NCBI GenBank assembly: GCA_030180075.1
Contig: JASNJN010000076.1
Coordinates: forward strand, 1 to 35,440
Origin: Mikrocytos mackini
Taxonomy: Eukaryota; Endomyxa; Ascetosporea; Mikrocytida; Mikrocytiidae
Direction of reading: 5' to 3'
DNA: 35,440 nt
This document shows, piece by piece, positions 19,069-28,917 of the stretch (the stretch's first letter is position 1; every line of letters begins with the position of its first letter). Under the pieces are notes generated by a model. That model worked only from the letters and a program-made list of their open reading frames with translations. It ran no database searches and was not told where the DNA came from. Made by a program: the position numbers and the translations under genes.

Positions 19069-19357
19069 TTATGAAAGTTAAAATTTTGAAACAAAAATAG
19101 ACGTTTTTAAATTGTGTAAGGATCGTATACATTAAATATAGAACATACTCACTAAACAGTCCATATATAATCATATATATATTCAAAACTTTCAAACAAA
19201 CGGTGTAAAAAAATCTAATGAAATAACACATAACACGTCTGAATACACAACAAACAATTCTTTGATACTAAATCAACACATATAGACATATAATATTATT
19301 TCTTAAAAAGTTATTCGTGTACGTCAGAGTTGTTACACTCGTTTTTGTAATAAACTC
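18476..19357 (-). repeat. coding inverted arm of the autonomous MULE, right
   Basis: Partner of 15498-16379; it contains the transposase start codon (19068) and about 290 bp of upstream sequence that should hold the promoter. Confidence 0.88.
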
Positions 19358-21708
19358 TTAAACAATCTTTTAAACTTTGCTCTATAACATCTCCAACAAT
19401 CATTATTATTAAGTCTATTAATCACTACTGCTTCATAATCAATATTATTTTTAAACAGCATACAGGCATAATTAATTAGATCTGTGCACTGTTACTTCCA
19501 ACCGTGTTGGTGGTTCCTGTTCCCTTTCTTCGGAGAAAGGACCCCTCCTACTTCCCTTTTCTTGTTTTCTTATTTATTTCTTTTAAATAGGACTTACGCC
19601 ACCTAATAATTTTGTCAAAGACAATGTTAGTTGCCTCCTAAACCGGAGGTGGCCTCACCTCAGAAGGATCAGCTCTTTAAGGGTGTGTATGGGCAAGTAG
19701 CCCTGCACCCGTCTTTAAGTGTACGTGACACTAAGGTTGGCTGCCTGAACGCTCTCTCTCTTTGGGTCCTTTCTCCTTGTTCTCTCCAAAGCTCTTATTT
19801 GCGGGCTGCAGGGGTGATGTTAAAGGCTTTACCTATGTTGTGGACGTAGCGTTTGACTGCGGGGAAATTCTTCTTCCCTACTCTGCTTCTCCTCTGGATG
19901 AATGCTTCTAAGGGCCCCTTATAGGCTGCCGGCATTGGCCGCTTTGGCGTTTGGTTCCCGGGTTGCGCATCTCCCAATTTGGTTGAAAACCAGTGGTAAA
20001 TGTTGAGACTACCTTTCAGGTTCACATTCTGGATCTTCATAATCAACTATCTCAGTTTGTATACTATTGGTTGGTGTATTTGTATCTATGGGATTTGTTC
20101 CAAAAGTTTCATTGTGTGCTTCTAAATTGTTCATACAATTTTCAAATTCGGTAATTTCGGACCCAGGGGCATATTCTTCGTGTATATCTTCATTTTGTTC
20201 TGTTATTTCGTTTGGTTGGGATTCAATGTTATCTTCAATTGTAGACGCTCTATCGGGAAAGAGTTTTGTTGCAATTATCTCTCTGATTTTAACTTTTTGA
20301 TTTTGTGTCAGATTCATATAGAGGTCTTTGTGAATGTATCGAACTAGCAAAGTTAAGTCTGAATGCTCAGTGAAAAGGAATGAAAAGGATGCTTCTAAAT
20401 GTTGAATTAATCCAGTTATAAATAATTTCGTTTTAGGTTCAGTCGACCCGAGATTGTTTAATCGTTGAATCTTGTCACGAAATTCATCTATCCACGATAT
20501 AAATTGACAAATTGTAGAAGATTTTCCTTGTAAAGTCAGTGATATTTCGTTTATTTTTTCCAACACCAGAGTCATTTGTTTTAAAAACCTCGAGTCTCTT
20601 AGTAATTCTAAAAAGTCAGTGTCTAATAAAGTTAAACTTCTTGGGGGTGCATTGAGAATTTCATTATTTACGTTTAATATTGTTTTAAAATTATGGAATA
20701 AATAATTCCATCGAATTTTTGGCATAAGCTTAATTCTTCTACTTAAAAAGCTGAAGTCATTTCTCATTAGTATCTTCGAATTCTTAAAGATTAATGACAT
20801 TGTTGTTTTCAATGTTTCAGAGTTGTTAATAGAATTCTTAATACATAATTGTAATTTATGTATAAAACATCCCATGTGTAGAAACGCTCCTTTTTGAAAA
20901 TAGTAATAAATACGTTTGAATTCCAAATTAAAGTCATCATAATCATTATTTAATTCAAACCCTAACATATCTATCAAAACATTTGTATTTTCCCCATTGA
21001 ATAAAAATTCATTTATGTTATTCAAATCGTCTCCAACTTCATCTTCCAAATCTATAACTGCCCGTACCATGGCTCGGCAATTATCAGTAACTATAGTTGT
21101 TATTGTATCGCGTTGTATATTGAACTTTCTTATAAGAGAATTTATGTACGCGGTAATAGTTATCGCATTTTGTGAAGGAGTTTGCTTAATATCAAGAAGT
21201 ACATAATATCTTTCACTTTTTACTGTAATGTTGGCGAATGTTCCGAAGCAAATATACTTAGAATAAGTCCATATGTCTATGAACAAAGAAATGAAGTCGC
21301 ATTCGGAGATTAGGGACAGTAAATAAGCTTTAAGTTTTCCATCAAGATCAGTAAGCCTATTTGAAATAATGTACGCGGAAGGGCTGTTTTTGTTTGTGTT
21401 CCATTCAACAAGGAAGTCTTTAAAATTTGCATTGTCAAAAAAAGCCATAGGAAGTTTGCTTTTATTATCAACGACAGACACTGGTCTATATTTTTAACAT
21501 CTGCGCTTTTAATCGTCTTTACTCTTTTCCTGGCTGGCCTGTCTGCTTCCAGTTTAATTTCGTGTGAGGTCGATAGATGGCGTTCAAGATTATTCCAATG
21601 AGAGTTTTGAAGATTTATAACACGCGAGCAAAGTTTGCACGTATACTGGGAGACTAAACGAAGAAATCTGGAAAAAGTTACCTCGTATTTTACGTTTTTA
21701 TACATCAT
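19333..21708 (-). pseudogene. hAT transposase with BED finger, frameshifted and interrupted by LINE2
   Basis: Starts at ATG 21708. The first part has a BED-type finger (YTCKLC with C-x2-C, then HLSTSH with H-x4-H). At an A5 run (plus strand T5, 21491-21495) the frame shifts by one; adding one A would join it to the main frame, which runs from about 21480 to 20035. That part has the hAT RNase-H motifs LFIDIWTYSKYICFGTFAN (first Asp region) and TIVTDNCRAM (second Asp region), and a helical insertion domain with GCFIHKLQLC. At 20034 LINE2 interrupts it; the frame resumes after the 12-bp duplication at 19442 (YEAVVINRLNNND) and reads into the MULE arm, stopping at 19333. The usual C-terminal dimerisation domain is not recognised. 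The acidic stretch near 20050-20200 is Glu/Asn/Thr-rich. Confidence 0.8.
19443..20034 (-). mobile_element. LINE2: 592-bp 5'-truncated R2-like LINE insertion
   Basis: The segment is flanked by CTTCATAATCAA at 19431-19442 and 20035-20046, a 12-bp target duplication. On the minus strand it begins within the LINE C-terminus (IQNVNLKGSLNIYHWF, matching LINE1 and LINE3), continues with a basic tail and stops at 19795; 19443-19794 is the 3' UTR with a hairpin-like CTTTCTTCGGAGAAAG. Extreme 5' truncation with a duplication is the usual result of target-primed reverse transcription. It splits the hAT gene. Confidence 0.85.
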
Positions 21709-21923
21709 AATTAGGCCAATTTTATATCAAAACAAGCCTAATTCTGTGTCTATCGCTGATTTATCACATAAATACTTTTACTTTCGAAATAATTAGTTCT
21801 TGTTGAATAAAATATAAGAATGGCCATATTGCACTGTTTTGTGTGAAAAATCTGAATTTTTTAGAAATTTCAAACATCAACTAAATTAAGCAAATCAAAA
21901 ACAATATATCATTTAAATTAGCG

Positions 21924-22163
21924 CTAGATAAATCGTATGCATATATTGGCTAATAATACAATCAAAACATGTTCAATGTCATGTCTTTTTCGGGGGTAAC
22001 TTTTTTCCAGATTTCTTCGTTTAGTATACTGGGAGCCGTTCTTGTGAAATAATCCCGTGAGAAAGTCGGTGATTTCTTTGTTTATCTGGATAGAAGTGTC
22101 CATTCGTGATAGAGTTTGAAATATTTTAAAAATTTGTATCTTTCCAAGAAATTTGTCTTCCAT
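21924..22163 (-). CDS. hypothetical 79-residue protein
   Basis: ATG-initiated ORF, basic, starting MEDKFLGKIQIFKIFQTLSR and ending LIVLLANICIRFI. The order IFKIF, MDTSI, YTKRRN, DIEHVL faintly recalls the histone-fold pattern of H2B (IYKVL, PDTGI, YNKRST, EI-x-AV), but the middle helix would be about eight residues too short and there are other explanations, including chance. It lies between the hAT gene and a MITE, with no conserved neighbour. Whether it is expressed cannot be told. Confidence 0.25.
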   Translation of the reverse strand: MEDKFLGKIQIFKIFQTLSRMDTSIQINKEITDFLTGLFHKNGSQYTKRRNLEKSYPRKRHDIEHVLIVLLANICIRFI

Positions 22164-22324
22164 AGATAAGTATGCAAAAAATATAAAATACAGCTTGAAA
22201 ACAAAGACATCACATTTCTAAACCATTGCTTAATATTTCATATTATATCTTTACTAAACCAAAAATCACTAATAAAATGTTCAAAATTTAAAATTTAAAA
22301 TTTCTCTCAGTCAAATACACATGG

Positions 22325-22637
22325 CATATTTTAGAGGAAATCACTTTTTTAATATATAATAAGTAAACATGTATATTTACTTGAAATGTAGATCTCAAGC
22401 TCATAAACAGCAAGCTGGTCTCGGTTTTCAATTTATTTTGGTCGGGTTCCATAAATTTCTGAGAAGCGACGGTTATTTAGAACTGAAAATGAGGCGAAAA
22501 TCAAAATGAAGATTATTTTTGAAAAAATTCAAAAAGTTGATAGAAGGTCGGCATTAAGAACAGCTAAAAATCAACATATGTCATTTTGAGCTGATTTAGA
22601 CCCTTTCGTTTGCAAAAGTGATTTCCTCTAAAATATG
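22325..22637. mobile_element. 313-bp MITE-like element with 24-bp perfect terminal inverted repeats
   Basis: Bases 22325-22348 are the exact reverse complement of 22614-22637; the ends read CATATTTTAGAGG. The interior is non-coding. I could not define a target duplication at these boundaries, so the superfamily is open. Its right end supplies the stop codon of the Cys-containing ORF fragment at 22628-22780. Confidence 0.65.
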
Positions 22638-22780
22638 TAATTTCGTACTATCTCAGTGGGTGGGATTGGGTTTCTTTCCCGACTTCTCACTGAGTGTACG
22701 CGCGCCCTCTTTTTCGCGAAGTCTTTCACACAGTTGTCGTGACATCTGTTACACTTGACTGGGACTTTTGCCATAAACAT
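22628..22780 (-). pseudogene. basic Cys-rich ORF fragment, cut by a MITE
   Basis: From ATG 22780 the frame encodes about 50 residues with CNRCHDNC followed by an Arg/Lys-rich stretch (DFAKKRARVHSVRSRERN). It runs into the MITE end, where it stops. The underlying DNA (about 22650-22780) is clearly more GC-rich than its surroundings, like the LINE pieces in this window. A zinc-knuckle part of a retroelement is possible but not shown. Confidence 0.3.
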
Positions 22781-22860
22781 GGACTTAAAGCAAGATTTGG
22801 CTATATCATAAAATTTATCAAAGAAAAACAAATAACTTGGTGAATTTTTTTTAAATAAAG

Positions 22861-22914
22861 AAGATAAAGAAATAATTAATTAATATGATGATTTCCTTTA
22901 TCTTCATACTACGC
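22861..22914 (-). repeat. dispersed repeat with internal inverted repeat (copy B)
   Basis: Reverse-orientation, roughly 85% similar counterpart of 147-202, with AAGATAAAGAAA and TTTCCTTTATCTT flanking an ATTAATTAATATGATG core. Confidence 0.5.
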
Positions 22915-23983
22915 TGTCATCCTGACCCAGTTTCCCAGTTTAAATGGACCTTATAAACTATTTTATAAATAATTTAAAGAATTCATACCATTTTCAAGCA
23001 TAACTTTTGACTGTTTGTCAAAATAAATGTTAAAATAAAATAAAATCCCTAATACTCATTGCATTATTAATACGACAAACCTGTGTTATATGTTTGCACC
23101 CATATTAAAATATGCCCGTTTGGTTTAGGAATTAATTTATTTTCAACAATTTCGTAATGAAAATTGTACTTGCATAATCTATAAACTAAAATTTATTATT
23201 TATAAACATTGATTTAGAAATCTGGTATTTGTTCATATTTTAGCAAATATTTCCACATTGATATCATGTGTACTAAACTTGTTACTTATATAAACATACC
23301 AAGCAATATTTAAAAAACAAAGTTTTCTCTGAATTTTAAATTAATTTGCAATATATTTTATTGCTATTTATTAAAATTAATTAAAGTGTCCACATATCCT
23401 TTTGAGCATCTTCTATTTTCTTCCTACTTCCTTTCTATTATTCGGAATTCTCTTATTTATCTACTCTGTAATTCCACTTCCTATATGCCAATTTCGAAGT
23501 GTGTTTACGGCTATCAAGGTAGTCTGGAATATCAAGTAATTGCTTCCCCGCCAAACAGTCCTGAAAGTACGACCCCAAGAGCCGAAATTGTAGAAGTCTA
23601 ATAATTTATGTGTGTTTGATGGCAGTGTAGAGGTGGTAGTGTGTTTCTTTTACATTTCTGTTCTTTAAAGAATTTTCTCCATTGTTTGTCCCGTTCGCTA
23701 TTGTTATTCCACATTATGGGTAGCTGGAAGGATTGAATTGGTATAAAACGCCCTGTGTTGAATTTTTCAACCAAGTGTCGTTTTAAAATTTAAAATTTTG
23801 AAAACAGAATTTTCCATTTTTCAAAACTACAGGCACCGCTATTTGCTTAACCTTTTGTATTACTCATAAACACTTTCAAAAACATTTTACGTTTGCCAAA
23901 TAAATTTTACTGGTCTTACAAAACATTTTTGAAAATGGTCAGGCATATTTTACCTTTATCAATGAGTTTGTTAACTGGGGCGG
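22915..23983. other. AT-rich intergenic DNA without recognisable genes
   Basis: No ATG-initiated ORF with a believable product. A GTG-initiated frame at 23386-23601 is not supported by anything else. No RNA gene seen. Confidence 0.5.
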
Positions 23984-23992
23984 CACATATAC

Positions 23993-24605
23993 GGCTACAA
24001 TTGAATTTGCCTCAAAAAGTGTGTAATTGCCTCAAAAGTGTGTAAATTGCCTCAAAAATGTGTATATGCCTCAAAATCTTGTGTGTGCCTCATACGAGTT
24101 AAGGATACCCCCAACATCTTTAAAATTTTATTTCTTTTATATATTATCTATATCTATCCCGCCATTAGCCATAAACATTTTCAAAGTAAGTTAAAATAAA
24201 TTTATGTGTTGTGTAATAAACATTTTCCGAAATTCAATTTTTACATGTAACGAAGAATAAATATCAAAATCGGAGTTTTCATAGACAAGTTTCTCAAACA
24301 AATATCGTTCAGATTACTGAATACAATGTTTAAAACAAATTAGAAGTCCTATTTCACAATTTTGAAAAAATCGGTTCATCACCCAAAAATAATGAGGTTT
24401 TATAGATTAACCGGACTTATAGAACAAGTAAATATTTAAAGACATACCGATTTAAACTCTACTACATTCCAACAAGTATTATTTTCATAATTTTAACCCT
24501 TGTAGTCAATTAAAAATTTTTTTATTTTGAGGCCACAGCACAAATGAGGCAGAACTTCTAAAATGAGGCAATTACACACTTTTTGAGGCAACTACATTTG
24601 TACTC
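23993..24605. mobile_element. 613-bp non-autonomous element with GCCTCA arrays and 9-bp target duplication
   Basis: The flanks are CACATATAC at 23984-23992 and 24606-24614. The ends GGCTACAATTG and (inverted) GAGTACAAATG belong to terminal inverted repeats of about 40 bp that both contain TTGCCTCAAAAAGTGTGTAA. The left end has five TGCCTCA units spaced about 18 bp apart; the right end has four inverted copies (TGAGGCA/GAGGC). A 9-bp duplication suggests Mutator-like origin. Subterminal arrays like this are typical transposase-binding sites. No ORF inside. Confidence 0.75.
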
Positions 24606-24614
24606 CACATATAC

Positions 24615-24886
24615 CAATGTAAACATAGCATTGTTATATGTACCGACTTATACATTAAACCAGGATGTTATTTTTATTTATTTTTTATAAAACATAACTA
24701 TTTTAGGAAGAGGGCGTTTGTTGCGCTTATTCCGTCGTGGTCAAACACTATCTACCCATATGGATACCTAACTCAGGTTAACGACCATGACAGTACCGTT
24801 TACCCTGCTCTGTATATAGCATTAGTTGTGTTACCCGAGACAGGACGGTTTTGGCATGCCACTCATATATGGTGGTTTCGGGCCTT
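24615..24886. other. retroelement-like non-coding sequence
   Basis: From about 24715 base composition rises sharply to near balanced and stays so to about 26130, in contrast to the AT-rich sequence on either side. This part holds no recognised ORF; it may be the 3' region of the decayed retroelement that follows on the minus strand. Confidence 0.4.
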
Positions 24887-25084
24887 TTATTCCTTGTTCC
24901 CTTCAGCTAATTGTTGCCTACGTGGGAACGTTGGAAATTGACCCCTGCACAGTATTTTACTATGGCAGCCATAATTCGGAGGTTTCTCCGACCCAACAAT
25001 CCGCCCTGATCTTTCCGCAGTCATAATGTGCGTTACTAAACCAGGAGGAATGTTGGGATTTTTTTGAAAATTTAAAAATTTCAT
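24887..25084 (-). pseudogene. 65-residue ORF downstream of the gag-like remnant
   Basis: ATG at 25084; the product begins MKFLNFQKNPNIPPG and contains GCHSKILCRGQFPTFPRRQ. It is basic, with two Cys and one His, and lies on the same strand and just downstream of the gag-like pseudogene, so it may be part of the same element. No family recognised. Confidence 0.25.
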
Positions 25085-25176
25085 CTTGGTGAATGTTTAT
25101 TATTAGAATTATTTATGTCTTTTCCTTGTCAATCGCCCTCTCGACTTCCTTCGGCACTGCTCTCTCCAGACTGGGC

Positions 25177-26130
25177 CTACCTCTTTTTGCGGGGACGTTT
25201 CGGACCCCTGGTCCGTTCTTGCTTATTCGACATGTTTCTGACAAAATCGTCAAAGAGTTGCTTAACAATGGCAATCTCGTCTGCAATGTTCTTGAGATTT
25301 CCCTTCAACATGGGCTTTTTGGCTTTTGTGAGGGGTTTCTGGGGCTTTTCCCCTTTCTTTCCCTTCACAAAAGTGACCAAATCATTTTTGAAGAACCTGG
25401 GTTTTTGATGATTGACTCGTCCTTCTTTTTAGGAATCTGCCTCTCTTTGATGACTTTTTTGTGGGTGACTGGTTCTTCCTCAGAGAGTATCACTTTTAAG
25501 GACAGTCTCTCTTGGTTGACGATAACCCATGCTTTTTGCATGAAGTTATACCTAGTCTGTTGGTCAATCTCCTCATGTACCCTGAACATAAGTTCTCTAA
25601 GGTCATTGGCGAGATTGAACCACCAGTGCTTGGGTTGTTTAAAGACCCCTGCTCTTAGACATGACGTTTTGTCATGAATAAAGCAGTCATACCATCTGCC
25701 AATTGTTCCCAGCAGGTCCAGCTTTTCAGCTAGACATGTGAATACTATGGCAACCAGAATGGGTGGGAATCCTTGGGTAATCAAGTCCACCGTCCATTCT
25801 GGTCTTGATATCTGTGAGACGGGCCAATCAAGCCCGAATAACACTTGGCTGGCTTCGTATGTGCTTAAACCGCCAGTGAATTCAATAGCTTTCTCAATGG
25901 TTCGGGCTATTGCCTCACTCAGCTTGAGTGTAGTCAACAGCTCGAAATCATGGGGTGCATATCTGAAGTAATCGTACTTTTGCACATGTCTTCAGACATC
26001 CCGCTCCATCTCCCGTATTTTCTCCGTACTTTGCGTACAGGCGTGTCCTGTTTTCAAACAAAGTGCGCCCGTTCTCCGGTTTTACAACCTTTGGCTTAAC
26101 CGAAAGGTCTTCGAACCGGTGCGCGGCGTC
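25177..26130 (-). pseudogene. decayed gag-like retroelement ORF with two frameshifts
   Basis: Three minus-strand frames abut: about 26130-25985 (DAAHRFEDLSVKPKVV and NRTRLYAKYGENTGDGAG), 25985-25365 (YDYFRYAPHDFELLTTLKL, RPEWTVDLITQGFPPILVA, KHWWFNLANDLRELMFRV), and 25380-25177 (a Lys-rich tail ending KRPRKKR). Overlaps at 25948-25985 and 25365-25380 are where frames switch. A helical middle and a highly basic C-terminus recall a retroelement Gag or nucleocapsid, but no zinc knuckle, protease or polymerase is found nearby, so this is inference. Its 5' end is cut at the TAGGGTTT end of the next candidate element. Confidence 0.5.
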
Positions 26131-28228
26131 TAGGGTTTGATAATTTTCGGGTAATAACAAATGGAAAACCCGGGTTTCGGGTACGGGTTTGTTATAATTT
26201 TTCTTTTAAAAATAAATTATAAAATATATTTTTTAGTTTAATGGATTTTAATAAAATTTTGCAAAGTTTGCACAAATAGATTTCCCGATTCACAAAAATC
26301 TTTCACATTGTGTGTTTGCATTGAAATTTTATCAAAATGGATTTGATTGATATCTCGAAATGTATAATCGACATGATATATCGATTTTCAAATATTTTTC
26401 ATGATTTCTACGTTTTCACAGATCATTTCGTTTAAATTTGGCAATGGCCAGGATCATAAAATTTTCAAAAAATACAGCGATATTCCTATAAATTTGAGAG
26501 CAGTATTTAAACTAAACTTTTGAATTTTTATAAGACATTATCTTAGACTTTAATAGACCATTTGTGTATTTTGGACGATAACCGAGCATTCTATATCATT
26601 CCAGACATTTTCGTTCGAATTTGGCAAATCCCACACAAATGGGTGAAAATTTAAAAAAGTATTTACAAAAGGATATACAAATGCTGTATTGTCGTCTATG
26701 AACCCCGAAATGACCCATTAAAATTTAAACAACATCGTATAAAAAAGCAAAAAGTTTTGATAAAATATTTCCATAAAACTTTCCAAGTTATAGATAATAA
26801 ATGCGGAAACTTCTTTCTGAATACATAATGGATGTAATTTGAAAGGGTTTGAATTTCCCAAAAATAATTATGGTTTTTAAAGGACTATTTCAACGTAATT
26901 TCCCATTTTATTTTTAATCAAAAAATCTTGAATGCCTTCTATATTCATCTCGATCAAGATCAAGATTTTGAATGTCTAGATATAACCACAACCTTCAAAT
27001 CTTGGATGATAATTTTGTTTGAAAATAGCTAAAAACAACATATTTCGGGGCCATCTTTTTATTATTTACAATCTAATAGTTAAGTTTAAATGAATATAAG
27101 TTCTTGAATATTATTTATTATTTGATTATTTATTTGTAATTTGTTTACTAATTTGCTAATAAACTCCATCTTCTTAACTCTCTATTACAACTTCATCGCC
27201 AACTACGACCCTATTTTCCCCATCAAAGAATTATTGCAACGTCCCATTCGATTTTGTAGCAAATTCAACGTAGTTTACACTTATCACGAAATATTGTCGT
27301 CATTTCAACTTCCATCAAGAATACATCTGTAACATCAGCACCTGTTTGCTAATATGTATTGTACAATTTACTTCTTTTAATCACATGCATCCACCTTGTA
27401 TAGACAGAACTTGTTATTTTCATCCTGTTATTATCTTTGTCGATTATTTTATTCTATGATGGAAGCTCTTTATGAACATGTGTGGCCGTTAATCTAAGTA
27501 TAACCTTTATTTTACTAAATTACTTTCATTTCACCCTACCACATTTATTAATTTATAATCAGCCATGTAAATAATTTATATTCAATCGTTTCTTTCAACA
27601 TTCACATTGAATATTTGATGAGCATCCTCACTATGTTATGCTTATAGGTATATCTCCATTCTTTCAATATCTCTATTTTGCCAGTTAGTCGTGTCTTCTA
27701 TCTTTATCAATAAGACTCAGGATGATTTTAACAGACAAGAAATGTATGGAGTCCAATTACTGCCAACCAAAATGGGAAGACATTTTAATAGTATTTAACG
27801 AATAACCATTTTACATAGAACAGTCTTTTAATATAAACTAATATGCAATGGTTGTAATGGTTGATTAGATTTATTCTTCTTTTCGGTATGACGGAGATCT
27901 GTATTTACAGGTTACCATCTTTTATATTCGCGTCCTTTGCAAGTTGTGATTTGTTATTAGAAGGTGCGAATTCCCTGAGTTACGTAAATGTTTCCAAATC
28001 AGTATTTTATAGAATTAAAAATGTTTATGGCTTTCAAATAAACTACAGGGGCCAATTTACTTATTTAGTAAACATTGTTGCATATTAGTATTATATTCAT
28101 CACAATCCATGTTCCATGTATCCCTAAGTTTCAACCATTACCCGGGTAATTACCCGAATATTTTCGGGTAGCAAAATCGTCTATTACCCGGATATCGGGT
28201 ACCCGGGTACGGGTAATTTTAAACCCTA
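26131..28228. mobile_element. candidate 2.1-kb hAT-like element with CGGGTA-rich ends
   Basis: The left end TAGGGTTT and right end AAACCCTA are inverted, and both subterminal regions hold several CCCGGGT/CGGGTA motifs (26150-26195; 28140-28220). The left end cuts the gag-like ORF. The interior is AT-rich with no transposase. No 8-bp duplication is visible (GCGGCGTC against GACGATAT), so the two ends may belong to different insertions. Confidence 0.4.
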
Positions 28229-28780
28229 GACGATATTTTAAACATAAATTTGGGATAAATTGTCAAAATATCAAAATGTTATTATAAAAATATTTTTTAT
28301 AATCACCCCACTTTAATTCCGATGAAACCACAAATCTTTGTATAAAAACTGTTATATGGTGTTTATAAGCTATAATATATAAAATTTGGACCAAATTATG
28401 GTCTCGTTCTAAAAATAATTTTTTGAATTTGGGTGTTTTGGGCATTTTTGGGCTTTTTTGGTGACTATAAGCACATTTTCTTATATAAACTTTCTTATAC
28501 CCAGGGATGACTGTATTGGTTATAGTAAATTACACCTGTATCATGACTAGGGTTGTGCAAAATATTCCATTTTGCCAAAATTCATATTTCATAACCAAAA
28601 ATGCCCTAAAATATTCTGTAAATGTTGTGAAATAGTCCCTGAAGTGTCAAAATATGCTATACAATTTTTTGACCCATCCAAAATTTTCTTAAATTTGAAT
28701 TGTTCTATATTTTGTAACTTAAGATAAACAGCATATAAAATTTTGTTAAAAACGGAATATTTCTCATAAACTTAGTCATG
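28229..28780. other. AT-rich DNA, possibly with one end of another hAT-like element
   Basis: No gene recognised. CTAGGGTTGTGCAAAATATT at 28546 resembles a hAT terminus, and 28560-28680 contains repeated TCATATTTC/AAAATATT motifs. The partner end was not found; the LINE3 insertion begins shortly after. Confidence 0.35.
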
Positions 28781-28917
28781 TCTTTACCGAGACCACTATC
28801 CCACCCGGCTGCCACCGGGACACTCCTATTTCTTACTCTTTGACCGCACCAGCCACACTCCCTCTACAACTTGCTACAACCTGCTACCACTTCCCTAACC
28901 TGCTACCCATCCTTTCT

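Larger units (their letters stand above)
15498..19357 (-). mobile_element. 3.86-kb MULE with transposase and ~880-bp inverted arms
   Basis: The left arm (about 15498-16379) and right arm (about 18476-19357) are inverted copies with only scattered differences, and no net indel, since the sum of paired coordinates stays constant at 34855. Both ends begin GAGTTTATTAC. Between and partly within the arms lies one long transposase gene on the minus strand. No target duplication is visible: the left flank is LINE1 and the right flank is the end of a hAT gene. The arms are not similar to those of the 2.58-kb MULE. Confidence 0.85.

Noticed and set aside
27861-28088. Plus-strand ORF of 75 codons
   Set aside because: TTG start, AT-driven composition, no motif, in a non-coding element interior.
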